A stretch of 64,000 nucleotides of DNA from Buttiauxella agrestis ATCC 33320 (GCA_024169445.1 JALKFA010000001.1:2604001-2668000), one strand, 5' to 3'; positions 36,307 to 49,650 are shown, counted from the stretch's first letter. Made by a program: numbers and translations. Notes: generated from the letters alone by a model not told the origin.

Positions 36307-37422
36307 ATGAGATTCAAGGGAAAAATAAAAAAACGCTATTGGCTTCTGGGCCTGTTAGTTCTGTTGTTGGGCGTCTGGCTGTGGAAGTTTCTGAACGCGC
36401 CGACGCCGGTTTATCAGACGATGATTGTGCGCAAAGGCGAGTTGCAGCAAAGCGTGCTGGCAACGGGGAAGCTGGATGCATTGCGCAAAGTTGATGTCGG
36501 TGCGCAGGTCAGTGGGCAGTTGAAAACGCTGTCGGTGAACATCGGCGATAAAGTGAAAAAGGATCAGCTGTTGGGGGTTATCGATCCCGAACAGGCACAA
36601 AACCAGATCAAGGAAGTTGAGGCAACGTTAATGGAGTTGCGCGCGCAGCGGCGGCAGGCTGTGGCGCAGGCAAAACTTGCACAAGTGACGCTGAATCGCC
36701 AGAGAGCACTGGCCAAAACTCAGGCTGTATCACAACAAGATCTCGATACCGCAGTGACCGATCTTGAAGTGAGGCAAGCACAAATTGGCACCATTGACGC
36801 GCAAATCAAACGCAATCAGGCCTCTTTAGACACCGCGAAAACCAACCTCGATTACACGCAGATTGTTGCACCTATGGCGGGTGAAGTGACCGAAATCACC
36901 ACCAAACAAGGCCAGACAGTGATTGCCGCACAGCAAGCGCCAAACATTCTGACGCTTGCTGATCTGGGTACCATGCTGGTGAAAGCACAGGTTTCTGAAG
37001 CTGACGTGATTCATCTTAAACCAGGCCAAAAAGCCTGGTTCACCGTGCTGGGCGACCCTCTAACACGCTATGAAGGTTTGTTAATCGATATTCTGCCAAC
37101 GCCGGTGAAAGTGAACGATGCGATTTTCTATAATGCACGTTTTGAAGTCCCTAATCCGCAAGGGGTATTGCGCCTGGAAATGACCGCGCAAGTGCATATT
37201 CAACTCGGTGGCGTGAAAGAGGTGCTAACCATTCCGCTTGCAGCACTAGGCGAGCCGGTAGGGGATAACCGTTACAAAGTGTCAGTGCTACGTAATGGCG
37301 AAACTCGCGATCGTGAAATTACCATCGGTATGCGCAATGACACCCAGGTACAGGTTGCTACGGGTTTGACTGAAGGCGAAGAAGTGGTGATTGGCAAAAG
37401 CACCGCCGGGAGCGCCCCATGA
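36307..37422 (+). CDS. macA: Macrolide export periplasmic adaptor MacA
   Basis: The 371-residue membrane-fusion protein equals E. coli MacA in length. It has an N-terminal membrane anchor ([20 protein letters not shown]), a lipoyl domain (around 45-80 and 195-230), a long alpha-hairpin coiled coil (about residues 95-185), then beta-barrel and membrane-proximal domains. It links MacB to TolC. ATG 36307 has AGGA six bases upstream and begins [12 protein letters not shown] as in E. coli. The stop overlaps the macB start by four bases. Confidence 0.95.
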   Translation: MRFKGKIKKRYWLLGLLVLLLGVWLWKFLNAPTPVYQTMIVRKGELQQSVLATGKLDALRKVDVGAQVSGQLKTLSVNIGDKVKKDQLLGVIDPEQAQNQIKEVEATLMELRAQRRQAVAQAKLAQVTLNRQRALAKTQAVSQQDLDTAVTDLEVRQAQIGTIDAQIKRNQASLDTAKTNLDYTQIVAPMAGEVTEITTKQGQTVIAAQQAPNILTLADLGTMLVKAQVSEADVIHLKPGQKAWFTVLGDPLTRYEGLLIDILPTPVKVNDAIFYNARFEVPNPQGVLRLEMTAQVHIQLGGVKEVLTIPLAALGEPVGDNRYKVSVLRNGETRDREITIGMRNDTQVQVATGLTEGEEVVIGKSTAGSAP

Positions 37423-39365
37423 CAGCACTGCTTGAGCTGCGTGATATTCGCCGTAGCTATCCGTCGGGTGACGAACAAGTTGAGGTGCTAAAAGGCGTTA
37501 ATATCACCATTGAAGCGGGTGAAATGGTGGCGATTGTCGGGGCGTCGGGTTCTGGCAAATCAACGCTGATGAATATCCTCGGCTGCCTCGATAAACCCAG
37601 CAGCGGCAGTTACAAAGTGGCCGGGCAAGATGTCGCGTTGCTTGATAGTGATGCGCTCGCCACGCTGCGGCGTGAACATTTCGGTTTTATCTTCCAGCGC
37701 TATCACTTGCTCTCGCATTTGAATGCTACGCAAAACGTTGAAGTCCCGGCAGTGTATGCCGGAACGGCGCGAGTTTATCGTCAACAACGGGCGCGCGCTT
37801 TGCTGATGCGTCTGGGGCTTGCGGATCGCGTCGATTATCTGCCGTCACAGCTTTCTGGTGGCCAGCAGCAACGTGTCAGTATCGCTCGCGCCCTGATGAA
37901 TGGCGGGCAGGTGATTCTTGCCGATGAACCGACAGGCGCGCTGGATAGCCATTCCGGTGAAGAAGTGATGGCCACACTCAAGCAACTGCGCGAGTTGGGC
38001 CATACGGTTATTATTGTGACGCACGACCCGACAATTGCCGCGCAGGCGCAGCGCGTCATTGAAATACGTGACGGGGAAATTATCAGTAACCCGCCGTCGG
38101 TCTCTCAACCACCCGCGGCCCAGAAAGAGCTGAAAACCCAACCGGTTAACTCGCCATTTCAACAGACCATCAGCAGCTTCCGTGAAGCTTTGACCATGGC
38201 CTGGCTGGCGCTGGCGGCGAATAAAATGCGCACGCTGCTGACGATGCTGGGGATTATTATTGGTATCGCGTCAGTGGTGTCGATTGTGATTGTCGGTGAT
38301 GCGGCTAAACAGCTGGTGTTGCAGGATATTCGCTCCATCGGCACTAACACCATTGATGTCTATCCCGGCAAAGATTTTGGTGATGACGACCCGCAATACC
38401 AGCAAGCGCTGAAATACGATGACCTGGCGGCCATCAGCCAGCAACCGTGGGTTAGTTCAGCCACGCCTTCGTTGTCGAGCAATTTACGCGTGCGCTATGG
38501 CAACGTTGATGCCGCCGCCAGCGTCAATGGTGTCAGCAGCCAATATTTTAATGTCTACGGCATGACGTTTAGCGAAGGCAATACCTTCAACGATGAACAA
38601 CTCACAGGCCGTGCACAGGTGGTGGTGCTGGACAGCAATACCAAACGGCAGTTGTTCCCTGATAAAGCCAAAGTGGTTGGCGAAATCGTGCTGGTGGGGA
38701 ATATGCCTGCGACGGTTATCGGCGTGGCGCAAGAGAAGCAGTCAATGTTTGGCAGCAGCAAGATTCTGCGTGTCTGGTTGCCGTATAACACCATGGCGGG
38801 TCGTGTGATGGGGCAAAGTTGGCTGAACTCGATCACGGTGCGGGTGAACGAGGGTTATAACAGCCACGAAGCCGAGCTGCAGCTCAATCGTTTGTTGCAG
38901 CTACGTCACGGTAAGAAAGATTTCTTCACCTACAATATGGATGGCCTGTTGAAAACGGCGGAAAAGACCACACGTACTCTACAGATGTTCCTGACATTGG
39001 TGGCGGTCATCTCATTGCTGGTGGGCGGGATTGGCGTGATGAATATCATGCTGGTGTCGGTAACGGAGCGTACCAAAGAGATTGGTATCCGCATGGCAGT
39101 GGGCGCTCGCGCCAGTGATGTGTTGCAGCAGTTTTTGATTGAAGCTGTGCTGGTGTGTCTGGTGGGTGGTGCGTTGGGGATTTCGTTATCTCTGCTGATT
39201 GCCTTCACGTTACAACTGGTTTTGCCGGGCTGGGAAATTGGTTTCTCACCGATGGCGTTGTTCACCGCATTTGCTTGTTCGACCGCAACAGGAATTATTT
39301 TTGGTTGGTTACCGGCGAGAAATGCGGCGAGATTGAACCCGATTGATGCGCTGGCGCGTGAATAA
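37419..39365 (+). CDS. macB: Macrolide export ATP-binding/permease MacB
   Basis: The 648-residue mechanotransmission ABC protein has an N-terminal ATPase (Walker [10 protein letters not shown] near 41-49, signature [15 protein letters not shown], Walker [13 protein letters not shown]), a membrane helix near 275-300 ([22 protein letters not shown]), a large periplasmic domain, and three C-terminal helices with [34 protein letters not shown] (FtsX type). With MacA and TolC it exports macrolides, enterotoxin and periplasmic substrates. Length equals E. coli MacB. A bidirectional terminator follows. Confidence 0.96.
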   Translation: MTALLELRDIRRSYPSGDEQVEVLKGVNITIEAGEMVAIVGASGSGKSTLMNILGCLDKPSSGSYKVAGQDVALLDSDALATLRREHFGFIFQRYHLLSHLNATQNVEVPAVYAGTARVYRQQRARALLMRLGLADRVDYLPSQLSGGQQQRVSIARALMNGGQVILADEPTGALDSHSGEEVMATLKQLRELGHTVIIVTHDPTIAAQAQRVIEIRDGEIISNPPSVSQPPAAQKELKTQPVNSPFQQTISSFREALTMAWLALAANKMRTLLTMLGIIIGIASVVSIVIVGDAAKQLVLQDIRSIGTNTIDVYPGKDFGDDDPQYQQALKYDDLAAISQQPWVSSATPSLSSNLRVRYGNVDAAASVNGVSSQYFNVYGMTFSEGNTFNDEQLTGRAQVVVLDSNTKRQLFPDKAKVVGEIVLVGNMPATVIGVAQEKQSMFGSSKILRVWLPYNTMAGRVMGQSWLNSITVRVNEGYNSHEAELQLNRLLQLRHGKKDFFTYNMDGLLKTAEKTTRTLQMFLTLVAVISLLVGGIGVMNIMLVSVTERTKEIGIRMAVGARASDVLQQFLIEAVLVCLVGGALGISLSLLIAFTLQLVLPGWEIGFSPMALFTAFACSTATGIIFGWLPARNAARLNPIDALARE

Positions 39366-39406
39366 TTTTCATCTGAGATATGACGATTGGTTATAGACCC
39401 GAAATA

Positions 39407-39434
39407 AAAATGCCAGCTCGTGGGCTGGCATTTT
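39407..39434. terminator. Bidirectional terminator between macB and cspD
   Basis: A perfect 11-bp stem (AAAATGCCAGC / GCTGGCATTTT) with a 6-base loop sits between the convergent genes. A and T runs lie on both sides, so it works in both directions. Confidence 0.85.
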
Positions 39435-39466
39435 GAACTGGGGATGTACACAATGAAACAAAAGGG

Positions 39467-39694
39467 TCAGGCGACCGCTGCTGCCTCGAGTTCCAGAGGC
39501 ACAATCAAACTAGCGTGATTGCCTTTTGGCCCCTGATGTACATCAAACCTGACAGTTTGTCCGGCTTTAAGCGTTCTGTAACCATCCATCTGAATGGTGG
39601 AGTAATGCGCGAAGATATCTTCGCCGCCGCCTTCTGGGCAGATAAAACCGAACCCTTTAGCGTTATTGAACCATTTAACAGTACCCGTCTCCAT
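39467..39694 (-). CDS. cspD: Cold-shock-like protein CspD
   Basis: The 75-residue cold-shock domain carries RNP1 KGFGFI (about 13-18) and RNP2 DIFAHYS (about 26-32). MDGYRTLKAGQTVRFDVHQGPKGNHA and the C-terminal tail VPLELEAAAVA are typical of CspD, as distinct from CspA. It binds single-stranded DNA and inhibits replication in stationary phase in E. coli. It is divergent from clpS, as in E. coli, where CspD is a Lon substrate. Confidence 0.95.
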   Translation of the reverse strand: METGTVKWFNNAKGFGFICPEGGGEDIFAHYSTIQMDGYRTLKAGQTVRFDVHQGPKGNHASLIVPLELEAAAVA

Positions 39695-40018
39695 GCTTCT
39701 ACATCCTTCGTAAATCTTATAAGTGAGATGGAATGAACCGGTGGGGTGAGGGCGGGCTGTTCAAAACCTCGCCACCTCACGCTTGTACAATGTAGATAAT
39801 TTAACCATGTCGTCAAGCGTTGCACGGGGGGGTAAGAATGAAAATGAGTCAAAAATTTGAAGCAGTTAACGCTATTGTGATTAATGTGACAGAACTCTCT
39901 ATTGTTAGTGACTGTGCCTTTTTAACACGATGACTCGCGTTCACTGAAAGCGTATTACACTCAACCTATGGGCTTCGCCTTAATGACAATGGGCGATTTA
40001 ACATGATGACGATTTGCA
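39695..40018. other. Divergent cspD-clpS intergenic region
   Basis: The 324-base stretch carries both promoters and no recognisable gene. An A/T-rich segment at 39780-39960 would fit promoter DNA, and a run of seven G (CACGGGGGGGTA, near 39830) is present. No regulator site could be assigned. Confidence 0.5.
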
Positions 40019-40339
40019 ATGGGTAAGACGAACGATTGGTTGGATTTCGACCAGCTGGTGGGTGACAAACTGCGCGAAGCGCTAAAGCCACCGTCGATGT
40101 ATAAAGTGATGTTAATGAACGATGACTACACGCCGATGGAATTTGTTATTGACGTGCTGCAAAAGTTCTTTTCTTATGATGTAGAACGTGCAACGCAATT
40201 GATGCTCACTGTGCACTATCAGGGTAAAGCTATCTGTGGCATTTTTACTGCAGAAGTAGCGGAAACCAAAGTCGCGTTAGTGAACCAGTACGCAAGGGAG
40301 CATGAGCATCCGCTGCTGTGTACGCTAGAAAAAGCCTGA
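40019..40339 (+). CDS. clpS: ATP-dependent Clp protease adaptor ClpS
   Basis: The 106-residue adaptor matches E. coli ClpS in length. [29 protein letters not shown] (about residues 21-51) holds the N-degron pocket with the conserved [10 protein letters not shown] motif; [27 protein letters not shown] follows. It delivers proteins with N-terminal Leu, Phe, Tyr or Trp to ClpAP. It precedes clpA by 27 bases. The Aat transferase that creates these N-degrons is encoded 3.6 kb away. Confidence 0.97.
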   Translation: MGKTNDWLDFDQLVGDKLREALKPPSMYKVMLMNDDYTPMEFVIDVLQKFFSYDVERATQLMLTVHYQGKAICGIFTAEVAETKVALVNQYAREHEHPLLCTLEKA

Positions 40340-40366
40340 AGAAGGCAAAATTTGGGGGAGGTGCCT

Positions 40367-42640
40367 ATGCTCAATCAAGAACTGGAACTCAGTTTAAATA
40401 TGGCTTTCGCCAGAGCGCGCGAGCACCGACATGAGTTTATGACTGTCGAGCACCTGTTGCTGGCTTTGCTCAGCAACCCGTCAGCTCGCGAAGCGCTGGA
40501 AGCGTGTAGCGTAGATCTGGTGGCGCTACGACAGGAACTCGAGGCCTTCATCGAACAAACCACACCGGTTCTGCCAGCCAGTGAAGAAGAGCGTGATACT
40601 CAACCTACGCTTAGCTTCCAGCGTGTGCTGCAACGTGCGGTGTTCCACGTCCAGTCTTCTGGTCGCAGTGAAGTCACTGGCGCAAACGTGCTGGTGGCTA
40701 TTTTCAGCGAACAGGAATCCCAGGCAGCGTATCTGCTGCGTAAACATGAAGTCAGCCGCCTTGATGTGGTGAACTTTATCTCTCACGGTACACGTAAAGA
40801 CGAACCTAATCAGGCACCGGGTGCAGATAATCCGGTCAATGAAGAGCAAGCAGGCGGGGAGGAACGTATGGAAAACTTCACCACCAATCTCAACCAGCTT
40901 GCACGTGTGGGAGGGATCGATCCGCTGATTGGCCGCGAGAAAGAGTTAGAGCGCGCCATTCAGGTTCTGTGCCGTCGCCGTAAAAACAACCCGCTGTTAG
41001 TGGGTGAATCAGGCGTAGGTAAAACGGCGATTGCTGAAGGTCTTGCCTGGCGTATTGTGCAGGGCGATGTTCCGGAAGTGATTGCCGATTGCACCATTTA
41101 TTCGCTGGATATCGGTTCGCTGCTGGCGGGTACCAAATATCGTGGTGACTTTGAAAAACGTTTCAAAGCGCTGCTAAAACAGCTCGAACAGGATCAAAAT
41201 AGCATCCTGTTTATCGATGAAATTCATACCATTATCGGTGCGGGTGCCGCGTCCGGTGGGCAAGTTGATGCCGCAAACTTGATTAAGCCGCTGCTGTCGA
41301 GTGGCAAGATCCGGGTTATCGGTTCAACCACTTACCAGGAATTCAGCAATATCTTCGAAAAAGACCGTGCTCTGGCCCGTCGCTTCCAGAAAATTGATAT
41401 TACTGAGCCAAGCGTTGAAGAAACCGTGCAGATTATTAACGGCCTGAAACCGAAATACGAAGCGCACCACGACGTGCGTTATACCGCGAAAGCGATTCGT
41501 GCGGCGGTAGAACTGGCGGTGAAATATATTAACGATCGCCATCTTCCCGATAAAGCGATTGACGTTATCGACGAAGCCGGGGCTCGCAGCCGCCTGATGC
41601 CGGTGAGTAAACGTAAGAAAACGGTCAATGTCTCAGACATTGAAACCGTGGTCGCACGTATTGCCCGTATCCCTGAGAAAAGCGTATCAGCGAGCGACCG
41701 CGATACGCTGCGTAGCCTTGATGACCGCCTGAAAATGCTGGTGTTTGGCCAGGATAAAGCCATTGAGGCGTTAACCGAAGCCATCAAAATGAGCCGTGCC
41801 GGATTGGGGCACGATCACAAGCCCGTCGGTTCATTCTTGTTTGCCGGGCCAACAGGTGTCGGTAAAACGGAAGTCACCGTGCAGCTGGCGAAATCACTGG
41901 GCATCGAATTGCTGCGCTTTGATATGTCGGAATACATGGAACGCCATACGGTGAGCCGTTTGATTGGCGCACCTCCGGGTTACGTTGGTTTCGACCAGGG
42001 CGGCTTGTTGACGGATGCGGTCATTAAACATCCTCACTCTGTGTTGCTGCTCGATGAAATCGAAAAAGCGCACCCCGATGTCTTTAACCTGTTATTGCAG
42101 GTGATGGATAACGGTACGCTGACCGATAACAACGGGCGTAAAGCGGATTTCCGTAACGTGATTCTGGTGATGACCACTAACGCCGGTGTACGTGAAACTG
42201 AGCGTAAGTCTATTGGCTTGATTCGTCAGGACAACAGCACTGACGCGATGGAAGAGATCAAGAAGATCTTTACCCCAGAATTCCGTAACCGTCTGGACAA
42301 CATTATTTGGTTCAACCATCTGTCTACAGATGTGATTCACCAGGTAGTCGACAAGTTTATTGTTGAGCTTCAGGTGCAGTTGGATCAGAAAGGTGTGTCG
42401 CTGGAAGTGAGCCAGGAAGCCCGTGATTGGCTGGCAGAAAAAGGCTATGACCGCGCAATGGGCGCACGTCCAATGACGCGTGTTATTCAGGACAATCTGA
42501 AGAAACCGCTGGCGAACGAACTGTTGTTTGGTTCCCTGGTGGATGGTGGGCAAGTGACGGTAGCTCTGGATAAAGAGAATCAGAAACTGATTTATAATTT
42601 CCATGGTGCGCAGAAACATAAACCGGAAACGGCTCATTAA
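40367..42640 (+). CDS. clpA: ATP-dependent Clp protease ATP-binding subunit ClpA
   Basis: The 757-residue AAA+ unfoldase has an N-domain (1-145) that binds ClpS, a D1 ATPase (Walker [10 protein letters not shown], Walker B ILFIDEIH), a D2 ATPase ([25 protein letters not shown]) and an IGL loop (KSIGLI near 620) that docks ClpP. ATG 40367 follows GGGGGAGG. An internal in-frame ATG at 40868 (residue 168) is preceded by GGGGAGGAACGT, the same internal start that produces a short ClpA in E. coli. A strong terminator follows. Confidence 0.97.
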   Translation: MLNQELELSLNMAFARAREHRHEFMTVEHLLLALLSNPSAREALEACSVDLVALRQELEAFIEQTTPVLPASEEERDTQPTLSFQRVLQRAVFHVQSSGRSEVTGANVLVAIFSEQESQAAYLLRKHEVSRLDVVNFISHGTRKDEPNQAPGADNPVNEEQAGGEERMENFTTNLNQLARVGGIDPLIGREKELERAIQVLCRRRKNNPLLVGESGVGKTAIAEGLAWRIVQGDVPEVIADCTIYSLDIGSLLAGTKYRGDFEKRFKALLKQLEQDQNSILFIDEIHTIIGAGAASGGQVDAANLIKPLLSSGKIRVIGSTTYQEFSNIFEKDRALARRFQKIDITEPSVEETVQIINGLKPKYEAHHDVRYTAKAIRAAVELAVKYINDRHLPDKAIDVIDEAGARSRLMPVSKRKKTVNVSDIETVVARIARIPEKSVSASDRDTLRSLDDRLKMLVFGQDKAIEALTEAIKMSRAGLGHDHKPVGSFLFAGPTGVGKTEVTVQLAKSLGIELLRFDMSEYMERHTVSRLIGAPPGYVGFDQGGLLTDAVIKHPHSVLLLDEIEKAHPDVFNLLLQVMDNGTLTDNNGRKADFRNVILVMTTNAGVRETERKSIGLIRQDNSTDAMEEIKKIFTPEFRNRLDNIIWFNHLSTDVIHQVVDKFIVELQVQLDQKGVSLEVSQEARDWLAEKGYDRAMGARPMTRVIQDNLKKPLANELLFGSLVDGGQVTVALDKENQKLIYNFHGAQKHKPETAH

Positions 42641-42662
42641 TCCAAAGTACGCAGATATAAAA

Positions 42663-42689
42663 AAAGGCCAGGTTAATCACCTGGCCTTT
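42663..42689. terminator. Intrinsic terminator after clpA (also serves infA)
   Basis: A perfect 11-bp stem (AAAGGCCAGGT / ACCTGGCCTTT) with a 5-base loop TAATC has A residues before and CTATTATT after it. It lies between convergent clpA and infA. In E. coli the serW tRNA gene is in this gap; here no tRNA-like sequence is present. Confidence 0.8.
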
Positions 42690-42756
42690 CTATTATTGAA
42701 TTTCTAAAACTAATTTTTTACGCCGCCCGTTGTTTCCGCAGCGCTAAATAAAACTA

Positions 42757-42975
<219 letters not shown>

Positions 42976-43266
42976 CTAATCCTCGAGGGTATCACTACCA
43001 TAGTTTTGAACCGGCAAGATAATGCCCAAGTTCACGTATCATGTAAAGAATTGTTGGTGAAATCACCAGCGAAAGTGCAATTTGCGCATTACCCAAAACC
43101 CACTCAAAAGCTGCACTATAGGCGCTTACGATGAGGGCTGCGAAGAGATAAACGATGGGCTGTCCCTGTTAAAGCTAATCCCATACGGCGGCGGGGTAAT
43201 GAGCAGAGCTCACTCTGCGGGGCTAATTATAACACTCTTAACAGTAATGTGCCGTAAACATTATCG

Positions 43267-43959
43267 TTACGACAGGATTTGTGGTACCCAGCAATAAGAT
43301 GCAAGCTGATGTGGGCGAAATATGGACAGCTGCTCCAGATATTCGCGGCGAGGAATTTCTACCGCCCCAAGCGATGCGGTATGAGCATTAAGCACCTGGC
43401 AATCAATAAGCTTGCCGCCATAACTCATAAAGTGCTGGCAGAATACCAGCAGAGCCGTTTTTGAGGCATTTTCCCGACGGCTAAACATGGATTCGCCACA
43501 GAACAGCGCACCTTGTGCCACGCCGTACATGCCACCGACTAGCTCATTATCTTCCCAAACTTCAACCGAATGCGCATGCCCCAACTCATGCAGCCGTTTA
43601 TAGGCGTCAATGATATCAGGAGTTATCCAGGTGCCTTCATCGCGGTCGTCGGCACATTCGCTAATCACGCGTTCGAAAGCATGGTTAAGCGTGATGCGGT
43701 ATGGGGAGTTTCTGTGGAATCGCTTCATGCTGCGGCTGAGATGAAATTGCTCAGGAAAAAGCACCGCACGTGGATCGGGCGACCACCATAAAATAGGGTC
43801 GCCAGGCGAGAACCACGGAAAGATGCCACGCTGATAAGCCATCAACAAACGAGCCGGGCTTAAATCGCCCCCGAGCGCCAGTAACCCATTAGGTTCACGC
43901 AACGCGCCTTCCGGTGAAGGGAAGGCGATTGAGTCACGGGAAAGCTGAATAAGGCGCAT
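43267..43959 (-). CDS. aat: Leucyl/phenylalanyl-tRNA-protein transferase
   Basis: The 230-residue enzyme adds Leu or Phe to proteins with N-terminal Arg or Lys, marking them for ClpS-ClpAP. Family blocks are [104 protein letters not shown] and [22 protein letters not shown] 43959 ([10 protein letters not shown]) matches E. coli. The gap to infA (43266-42976, 291 bases) holds no recognised gene. It follows cydC by 53 bases on the same strand. Confidence 0.96.
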   Translation of the reverse strand: MRLIQLSRDSIAFPSPEGALREPNGLLALGGDLSPARLLMAYQRGIFPWFSPGDPILWWSPDPRAVLFPEQFHLSRSMKRFHRNSPYRITLNHAFERVISECADDRDEGTWITPDIIDAYKRLHELGHAHSVEVWEDNELVGGMYGVAQGALFCGESMFSRRENASKTALLVFCQHFMSYGGKLIDCQVLNAHTASLGAVEIPRREYLEQLSIFRPHQLASYCWVPQILS

Positions 43960-44012
43960 GACGTCCAAACTCCAGGGAGCAATAATTATTGATAATAGAC
44001 TAACTACCGGGT

Positions 44013-45734
44013 CTACAAACGCTGGTGGAAATGATAATAACGTCCACCGCTCGCCATTAATTCGGCGTGAGTACCTTGCTCAATAATTTGCCCGTTGTCC
44101 ATCACAATTACACTGTCGAAATCTGCCAATCCACGCAGGCGATGGGTGACCATCAATACTGTTTTATCTTTGGTGACTTCAGCCAGCAAATCAAGAACCT
44201 GGCGCTCAGTTTCCGCATCTAAACCCTCGGTTGGTTCGTCAAGTAAGAACAGCGGGGCATCGTGCAGTAAAGCACGCGCAATGGCTAAGCGGCGCAATTC
44301 GCCACCCGAAAGCTGGCGACCGCCTTCACCCAGCCAGCTATTGAGGCCTGCATCGTCCAGTAACTTCTCAAGGCCAACGCAAGTCAGGACTCGACTTAAA
44401 TCTTCATCGCTGGCCTGTGGTGCAGCAAGCAGCAAGTTGTCGCGCAGTGTGGCACTAAACAAATGAACGCGTTGCGATACGACACTGGTGGACGCGCGTA
44501 ATGCCGTTTCATCAAACTGGCTCAGCGCTTCACCATTCAGGCGGATCTCGCCTTGCTGACATTCCCAGGCGCGCGTCAGCAATTGCAGCAGTGTCGATTT
44601 ACCGCAACCGGTACGCCCCAAAATAGCTATGTGTTGGCCTGCCTCAACCTTGAGCGAGATACCCCGAAGTGCCATTTGAGACTGTTCGGGCCAGGCAAAA
44701 CTCAGATTGTTAATCTCCAGAGCCACGCGCTCAGGAATTGCATGAGGTTGTTCGGTAAAAATCACTTCGGGTTTTTGACTGGTAATTTCAGTCACGCGCA
44801 GTGCGGAGGCGATAACCTGGCCAAGATGCTGAAAAGCTCCGGTGACCGGTGCCAGCGCTTCGAATGCAGCCAGCGCGCAGAACACAAACAGCGCGATAAG
44901 TGCGCCTGGTGTGGTATTTCCACCCACGCCCTCGGCTGCCATCCACAGCATCAAGATGACGGCGATACCGCTGATTAGCAGCATGATGGCTTGTGACAGT
45001 GCTGTAAGCTCGGCCTGGCGGCGTTGCCCCTCTTGCCAGTGATCCTCCGTTTTATCCAGTTGCTCACGATAACGTTGGGAGGCACCAAAAATGGTTAGTT
45101 CAGCATGGCCTTGTAACCAGGCGGTGAGTTGCTGGCGATATTGCCCGCGTTGCGCGGTAATCGCCTCGCCGGTGGCTTTCCCTGCGTAATAAAATATTGG
45201 CGGAAGCAAAACTAAGGTTGCCAGTAAAATCGCGCCTAAGGTGAGGGCTAATTGTACGTCCAGCCAGCTCAAACCAAAGGTCACCACTACGATCACCACA
45301 AACGCACCGACCATTGGTGAAATCACACGCAGGTAAAGGTGATCCAGGGTATCGACGTCTGCAACTAAGCGATTGAGTAATTCACCCTGGCGAAAACGCG
45401 CCAGCCCAGCAGGGGAGAGTGGGAGCAGTTTGCTAAATGTGGAAACACGCAAATGTTGAAGTACGCGGAATGTCGCATCATGGCTGACAAGACGCTCAAA
45501 ATAACGCCCCGCAGTACGGGTAATTGCACCGCCCCGAACGCCTGCTGCAGGTAGCATATAGTTAAAACTATAAATCCCCGCGACACCGACAACCGCCGAG
45601 GCCGAGAGGAACCAGCCTGACAAAGTCAGCAGCCCAATGCTGGCCAGAAGAGTGACAATCGCTAACACCACGCCAAGCATCAGTAGCCATTTATGACGGC
45701 CGTACAGCGCTAAATAGGGGAGTAAAGCTCGCAT
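44013..45734 (-). CDS. cydC: Thiol reductant ABC exporter subunit CydC
   Basis: The 573-residue half-transporter has an N-terminal six-helix exporter domain and a C-terminal ATPase (Walker [10 protein letters not shown], signature [16 protein letters not shown], Walker [14 protein letters not shown]). With CydD it exports glutathione and cysteine to the periplasm, needed for cytochrome bd assembly. ATG 45734 gives [16 protein letters not shown] and the E. coli length. It overlaps the cydD stop by one base (TAATG). Confidence 0.95.
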   Translation of the reverse strand: MRALLPYLALYGRHKWLLMLGVVLAIVTLLASIGLLTLSGWFLSASAVVGVAGIYSFNYMLPAAGVRGGAITRTAGRYFERLVSHDATFRVLQHLRVSTFSKLLPLSPAGLARFRQGELLNRLVADVDTLDHLYLRVISPMVGAFVVIVVVTFGLSWLDVQLALTLGAILLATLVLLPPIFYYAGKATGEAITAQRGQYRQQLTAWLQGHAELTIFGASQRYREQLDKTEDHWQEGQRRQAELTALSQAIMLLISGIAVILMLWMAAEGVGGNTTPGALIALFVFCALAAFEALAPVTGAFQHLGQVIASALRVTEITSQKPEVIFTEQPHAIPERVALEINNLSFAWPEQSQMALRGISLKVEAGQHIAILGRTGCGKSTLLQLLTRAWECQQGEIRLNGEALSQFDETALRASTSVVSQRVHLFSATLRDNLLLAAPQASDEDLSRVLTCVGLEKLLDDAGLNSWLGEGGRQLSGGELRRLAIARALLHDAPLFLLDEPTEGLDAETERQVLDLLAEVTKDKTVLMVTHRLRGLADFDSVIVMDNGQIIEQGTHAELMASGGRYYHFHQRL

Positions 45735-47500
45735 TAGATTTCCTCCTGGCGATGAGCCAGTAACGTCGCAAACGGGCCTTCCTGCGCGGCAAGCGTGCCG
45801 AATTCCCCTTGTTGTACGATACGACCTTCGCGCATCACCCAAACCTCGTCCCAGTCGTTGATGTAATCCAACTGGTGAGTCACCATCAATGTGGTTTGCT
45901 GACGGGAAGCGCTACTTAACGCGTCCATCACACGCTGCTCACTGTGGGCGTCCAGACTTGCAGCTGGTTCATCCAGCAACAGCAATCCACATGGCATCAG
46001 CAATGCGCGCGCGACGGCGACCCGCTGGGCTTGCCCTACAGACAAACGCGCAGCTGCTTCACCCAGCGGTGTATCAACCCCTTGTGGTAGCAACGGGAGG
46101 AACTCACTGACAGAGGCTTTGTCCATGGCAGCAGTTAGCTGCTCAGCACTGGCACTGGGTGCCGCTAACAGCACATTTTCGCGGATAGTAGGAGCCGGAA
46201 GCTGCGGGTTTTGTCCAACCCAACTGAGTTGTTCACGCCACCATTTCTGGTCAAGGGCCGAAAGATCTACACCATTAATCAGCAATTGGCCTTGATAGGG
46301 CAAAAAGCCAGACAACACGTTGAGAAGTGAACTTTTACCTGCACCGCTTTGCCCGACCAGCACCACACGTTGACCGGCTGAAAGGGTGAAATTCAGTGGT
46401 CCTGCGAGAGTTTTATCTTCAGTTGATAGAATGACCAAATCACGAGCTTCAATGCTGATTGGCTCGTTATTATTGAATTTTGCTGTACCTTGTTTGCGTT
46501 GCTGCAATGGCGCATCAAGGAAGGTCATCAGGCTGTCGGCCGCTCCCACTGCTTGTGCTTTAGCATGATAAAAAGTACCCAGATCGCGTAGCGGTTGGAA
46601 AAACTCCGGGGCTAAAATCAGCGCCAGGAAACCGGCAAATAACGTTACGCCAGTACTGTAATGACCAAAGTTCAGTTCGCCGAGATACGAAAAGCCGAAG
46701 TAAACCGCGACCAGTGCGATGCACAGAGAAGCGAAAAATTCCAGCACGCCAGAAGACAGAAATGCCAGGCGTAGTACTTCCATAGTGCGCTGACGGAAGT
46801 CCTGAGATGCCGCGCGGATATTCTCCGTTTCGGCATTGCCACGGTTAAACAAACGCAAGGTTTCCATACCACGTAGGCGGTCAAGAAAATGCCCGCTCAG
46901 CCTCGCAAGCGCCTGGAAGTTACGGCGGTTAGCATCTGCGGCACCCATACCTACCATCGCCATGAACAACGGGATCAGCGGTGCGGTGCAAAGCAGAATC
47001 AGGGCTGCAACCCAGTTAGATGGGAAAATGGCGATTAAAATCAACACGGGTACCATGACCGCAAGCGACATTTGCGGCAGATAACGTGCGTAGTAATCGT
47101 GCATATCTTCGATTTGTTCCAGCACCAGGGTTGCCCAACTGCCGACCGGTTTCCCGTGGATCCAGGCTGGCCCTGCTTGATGGACGCGATCGAGTACTTG
47201 CCGGCGAATCTCCTGACGAATGTGCAACCCAGCGTAAAAACCGACTTTTTCACGTAGCCACACGACCCAGGCGCGCAATACAAAAATCAGTATCAGGATA
47301 ACGAAAAGCAACAGCAGAGCTTCCCGGGGAATGTTTTCCATGATCATGTGTTGCAGCATCCGGGCAAGCAGCCAGGCTTGAGCAACAATCAATAACCCAC
47401 TGACCAGCCCTAAAAAACGGGAAAGCCCCAACCAGCGGCGAGAGATAATGCTTTGTTTTTTTAGCCAGCGGCTAAGTTCTTGTTGACGGGTTTTATTCAT
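45734..47500 (-). CDS. cydD: Thiol reductant ABC exporter subunit CydD
   Basis: The 588-residue half-transporter has six membrane segments (from about residue 20 to 320) and an ATPase domain with Walker A GQSGAGKSS, signature LSVGQAQRVAVARALL and Walker B GLLLLDEPAASLD. The serine-valine in the signature (LSVGQ) is the known CydD variant. It forms the heterodimer CydDC. Length equals the E. coli protein. It precedes cydC with translational coupling. Confidence 0.95.
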   Translation of the reverse strand: MNKTRQQELSRWLKKQSIISRRWLGLSRFLGLVSGLLIVAQAWLLARMLQHMIMENIPREALLLLFVILILIFVLRAWVVWLREKVGFYAGLHIRQEIRRQVLDRVHQAGPAWIHGKPVGSWATLVLEQIEDMHDYYARYLPQMSLAVMVPVLILIAIFPSNWVAALILLCTAPLIPLFMAMVGMGAADANRRNFQALARLSGHFLDRLRGMETLRLFNRGNAETENIRAASQDFRQRTMEVLRLAFLSSGVLEFFASLCIALVAVYFGFSYLGELNFGHYSTGVTLFAGFLALILAPEFFQPLRDLGTFYHAKAQAVGAADSLMTFLDAPLQQRKQGTAKFNNNEPISIEARDLVILSTEDKTLAGPLNFTLSAGQRVVLVGQSGAGKSSLLNVLSGFLPYQGQLLINGVDLSALDQKWWREQLSWVGQNPQLPAPTIRENVLLAAPSASAEQLTAAMDKASVSEFLPLLPQGVDTPLGEAAARLSVGQAQRVAVARALLMPCGLLLLDEPAASLDAHSEQRVMDALSSASRQQTTLMVTHQLDYINDWDEVWVMREGRIVQQGEFGTLAAQEGPFATLLAHRQEEI

Positions 47501-47570
47501 GGATGCCAGTGCAGGTAGCTAATTAATTATCAGGCAAAATTTGCGGGCAATGTTACAACGCAGGCGAAAG

Positions 47571-47595
47571 AAAGGCGACCTATTCAGTCGCCTTT
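47571..47595 (-). terminator. Hairpin after trxB, probable terminator
   Basis: A 9-bp stem (AAAGGCGAC / GTCGCCTTT) with a 7-base loop lies between the trxB stop (minus strand) and the cydD start. The U-tract on the minus strand is short (TTTC). Confidence 0.6.
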
Positions 47596-47630
47596 ACGTA
47601 TCTTCAAACTGCCGGTTAAGGCGGGGAGAG

Positions 47631-49099
<1,469 letters not shown>

Positions 49100-49594
49100 A
49101 TGGTAGATAGCAAGAAGCGCCCTGGCAAAGATCTCGACCGCATCGATCGTAACATCCTTAATGAACTACAGAAGGATGGGCGTATTTCTAACGTCGAGCT
49201 TTCTAAACGAGTAGGGCTTTCACCGACTCCGTGCCTTGAGCGCGTGCGTCGTCTGGAACGACAGGGTTTCATCCAGGGCTATACCGCTCTGCTGAACCCG
49301 CATTATCTGGATGCATCACTTCTGGTTTTTGTTGAGATTACTCTGAATCGTGGCGCCCCGGATGTGTTTGAGCAATTTAATGCCGCAGTTCAAAAACTTG
49401 AAGAAATTCAAGAGTGTCATTTGGTATCCGGTGATTTTGACTATCTGTTGAAAACCCGTGTACCGGATATGTCTGCGTACCGCAAATTACTAGGCGAAAC
49501 CTTGTTACGACTGCCAGGTGTGAACGATACCCGTACCTATGTAGTCATGGAAGAGGTCAAACAGAGTAATCGTCTGGTTATTAAGACCCGTTAA
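49100..49594 (+). CDS. lrp: Leucine-responsive regulatory protein
   Basis: The 164-residue AsnC/Lrp-family regulator is essentially identical to E. coli Lrp. The helix-turn-helix RIDRNILNELQKDGRISNVELSKRVGLSPTPCLERVRRLERQGFI covers residues 14-58, and a RAM effector domain follows (about 70-155). It controls amino-acid metabolism, transport and fimbriae in response to leucine. The ATG at 49100 lies after AGAGAGAC. A stem-loop follows its stop, before ftsK. Confidence 0.98.
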   Translation: MVDSKKRPGKDLDRIDRNILNELQKDGRISNVELSKRVGLSPTPCLERVRRLERQGFIQGYTALLNPHYLDASLLVFVEITLNRGAPDVFEQFNAAVQKLEEIQECHLVSGDFDYLLKTRVPDMSAYRKLLGETLLRLPGVNDTRTYVVMEEVKQSNRLVIKTR

Positions 49595-49650
49595 CACGGG
49601 CCAGGTGCAAAATCTGCGTATTTTGGTTACACTCCTGGTAATTCATACAG

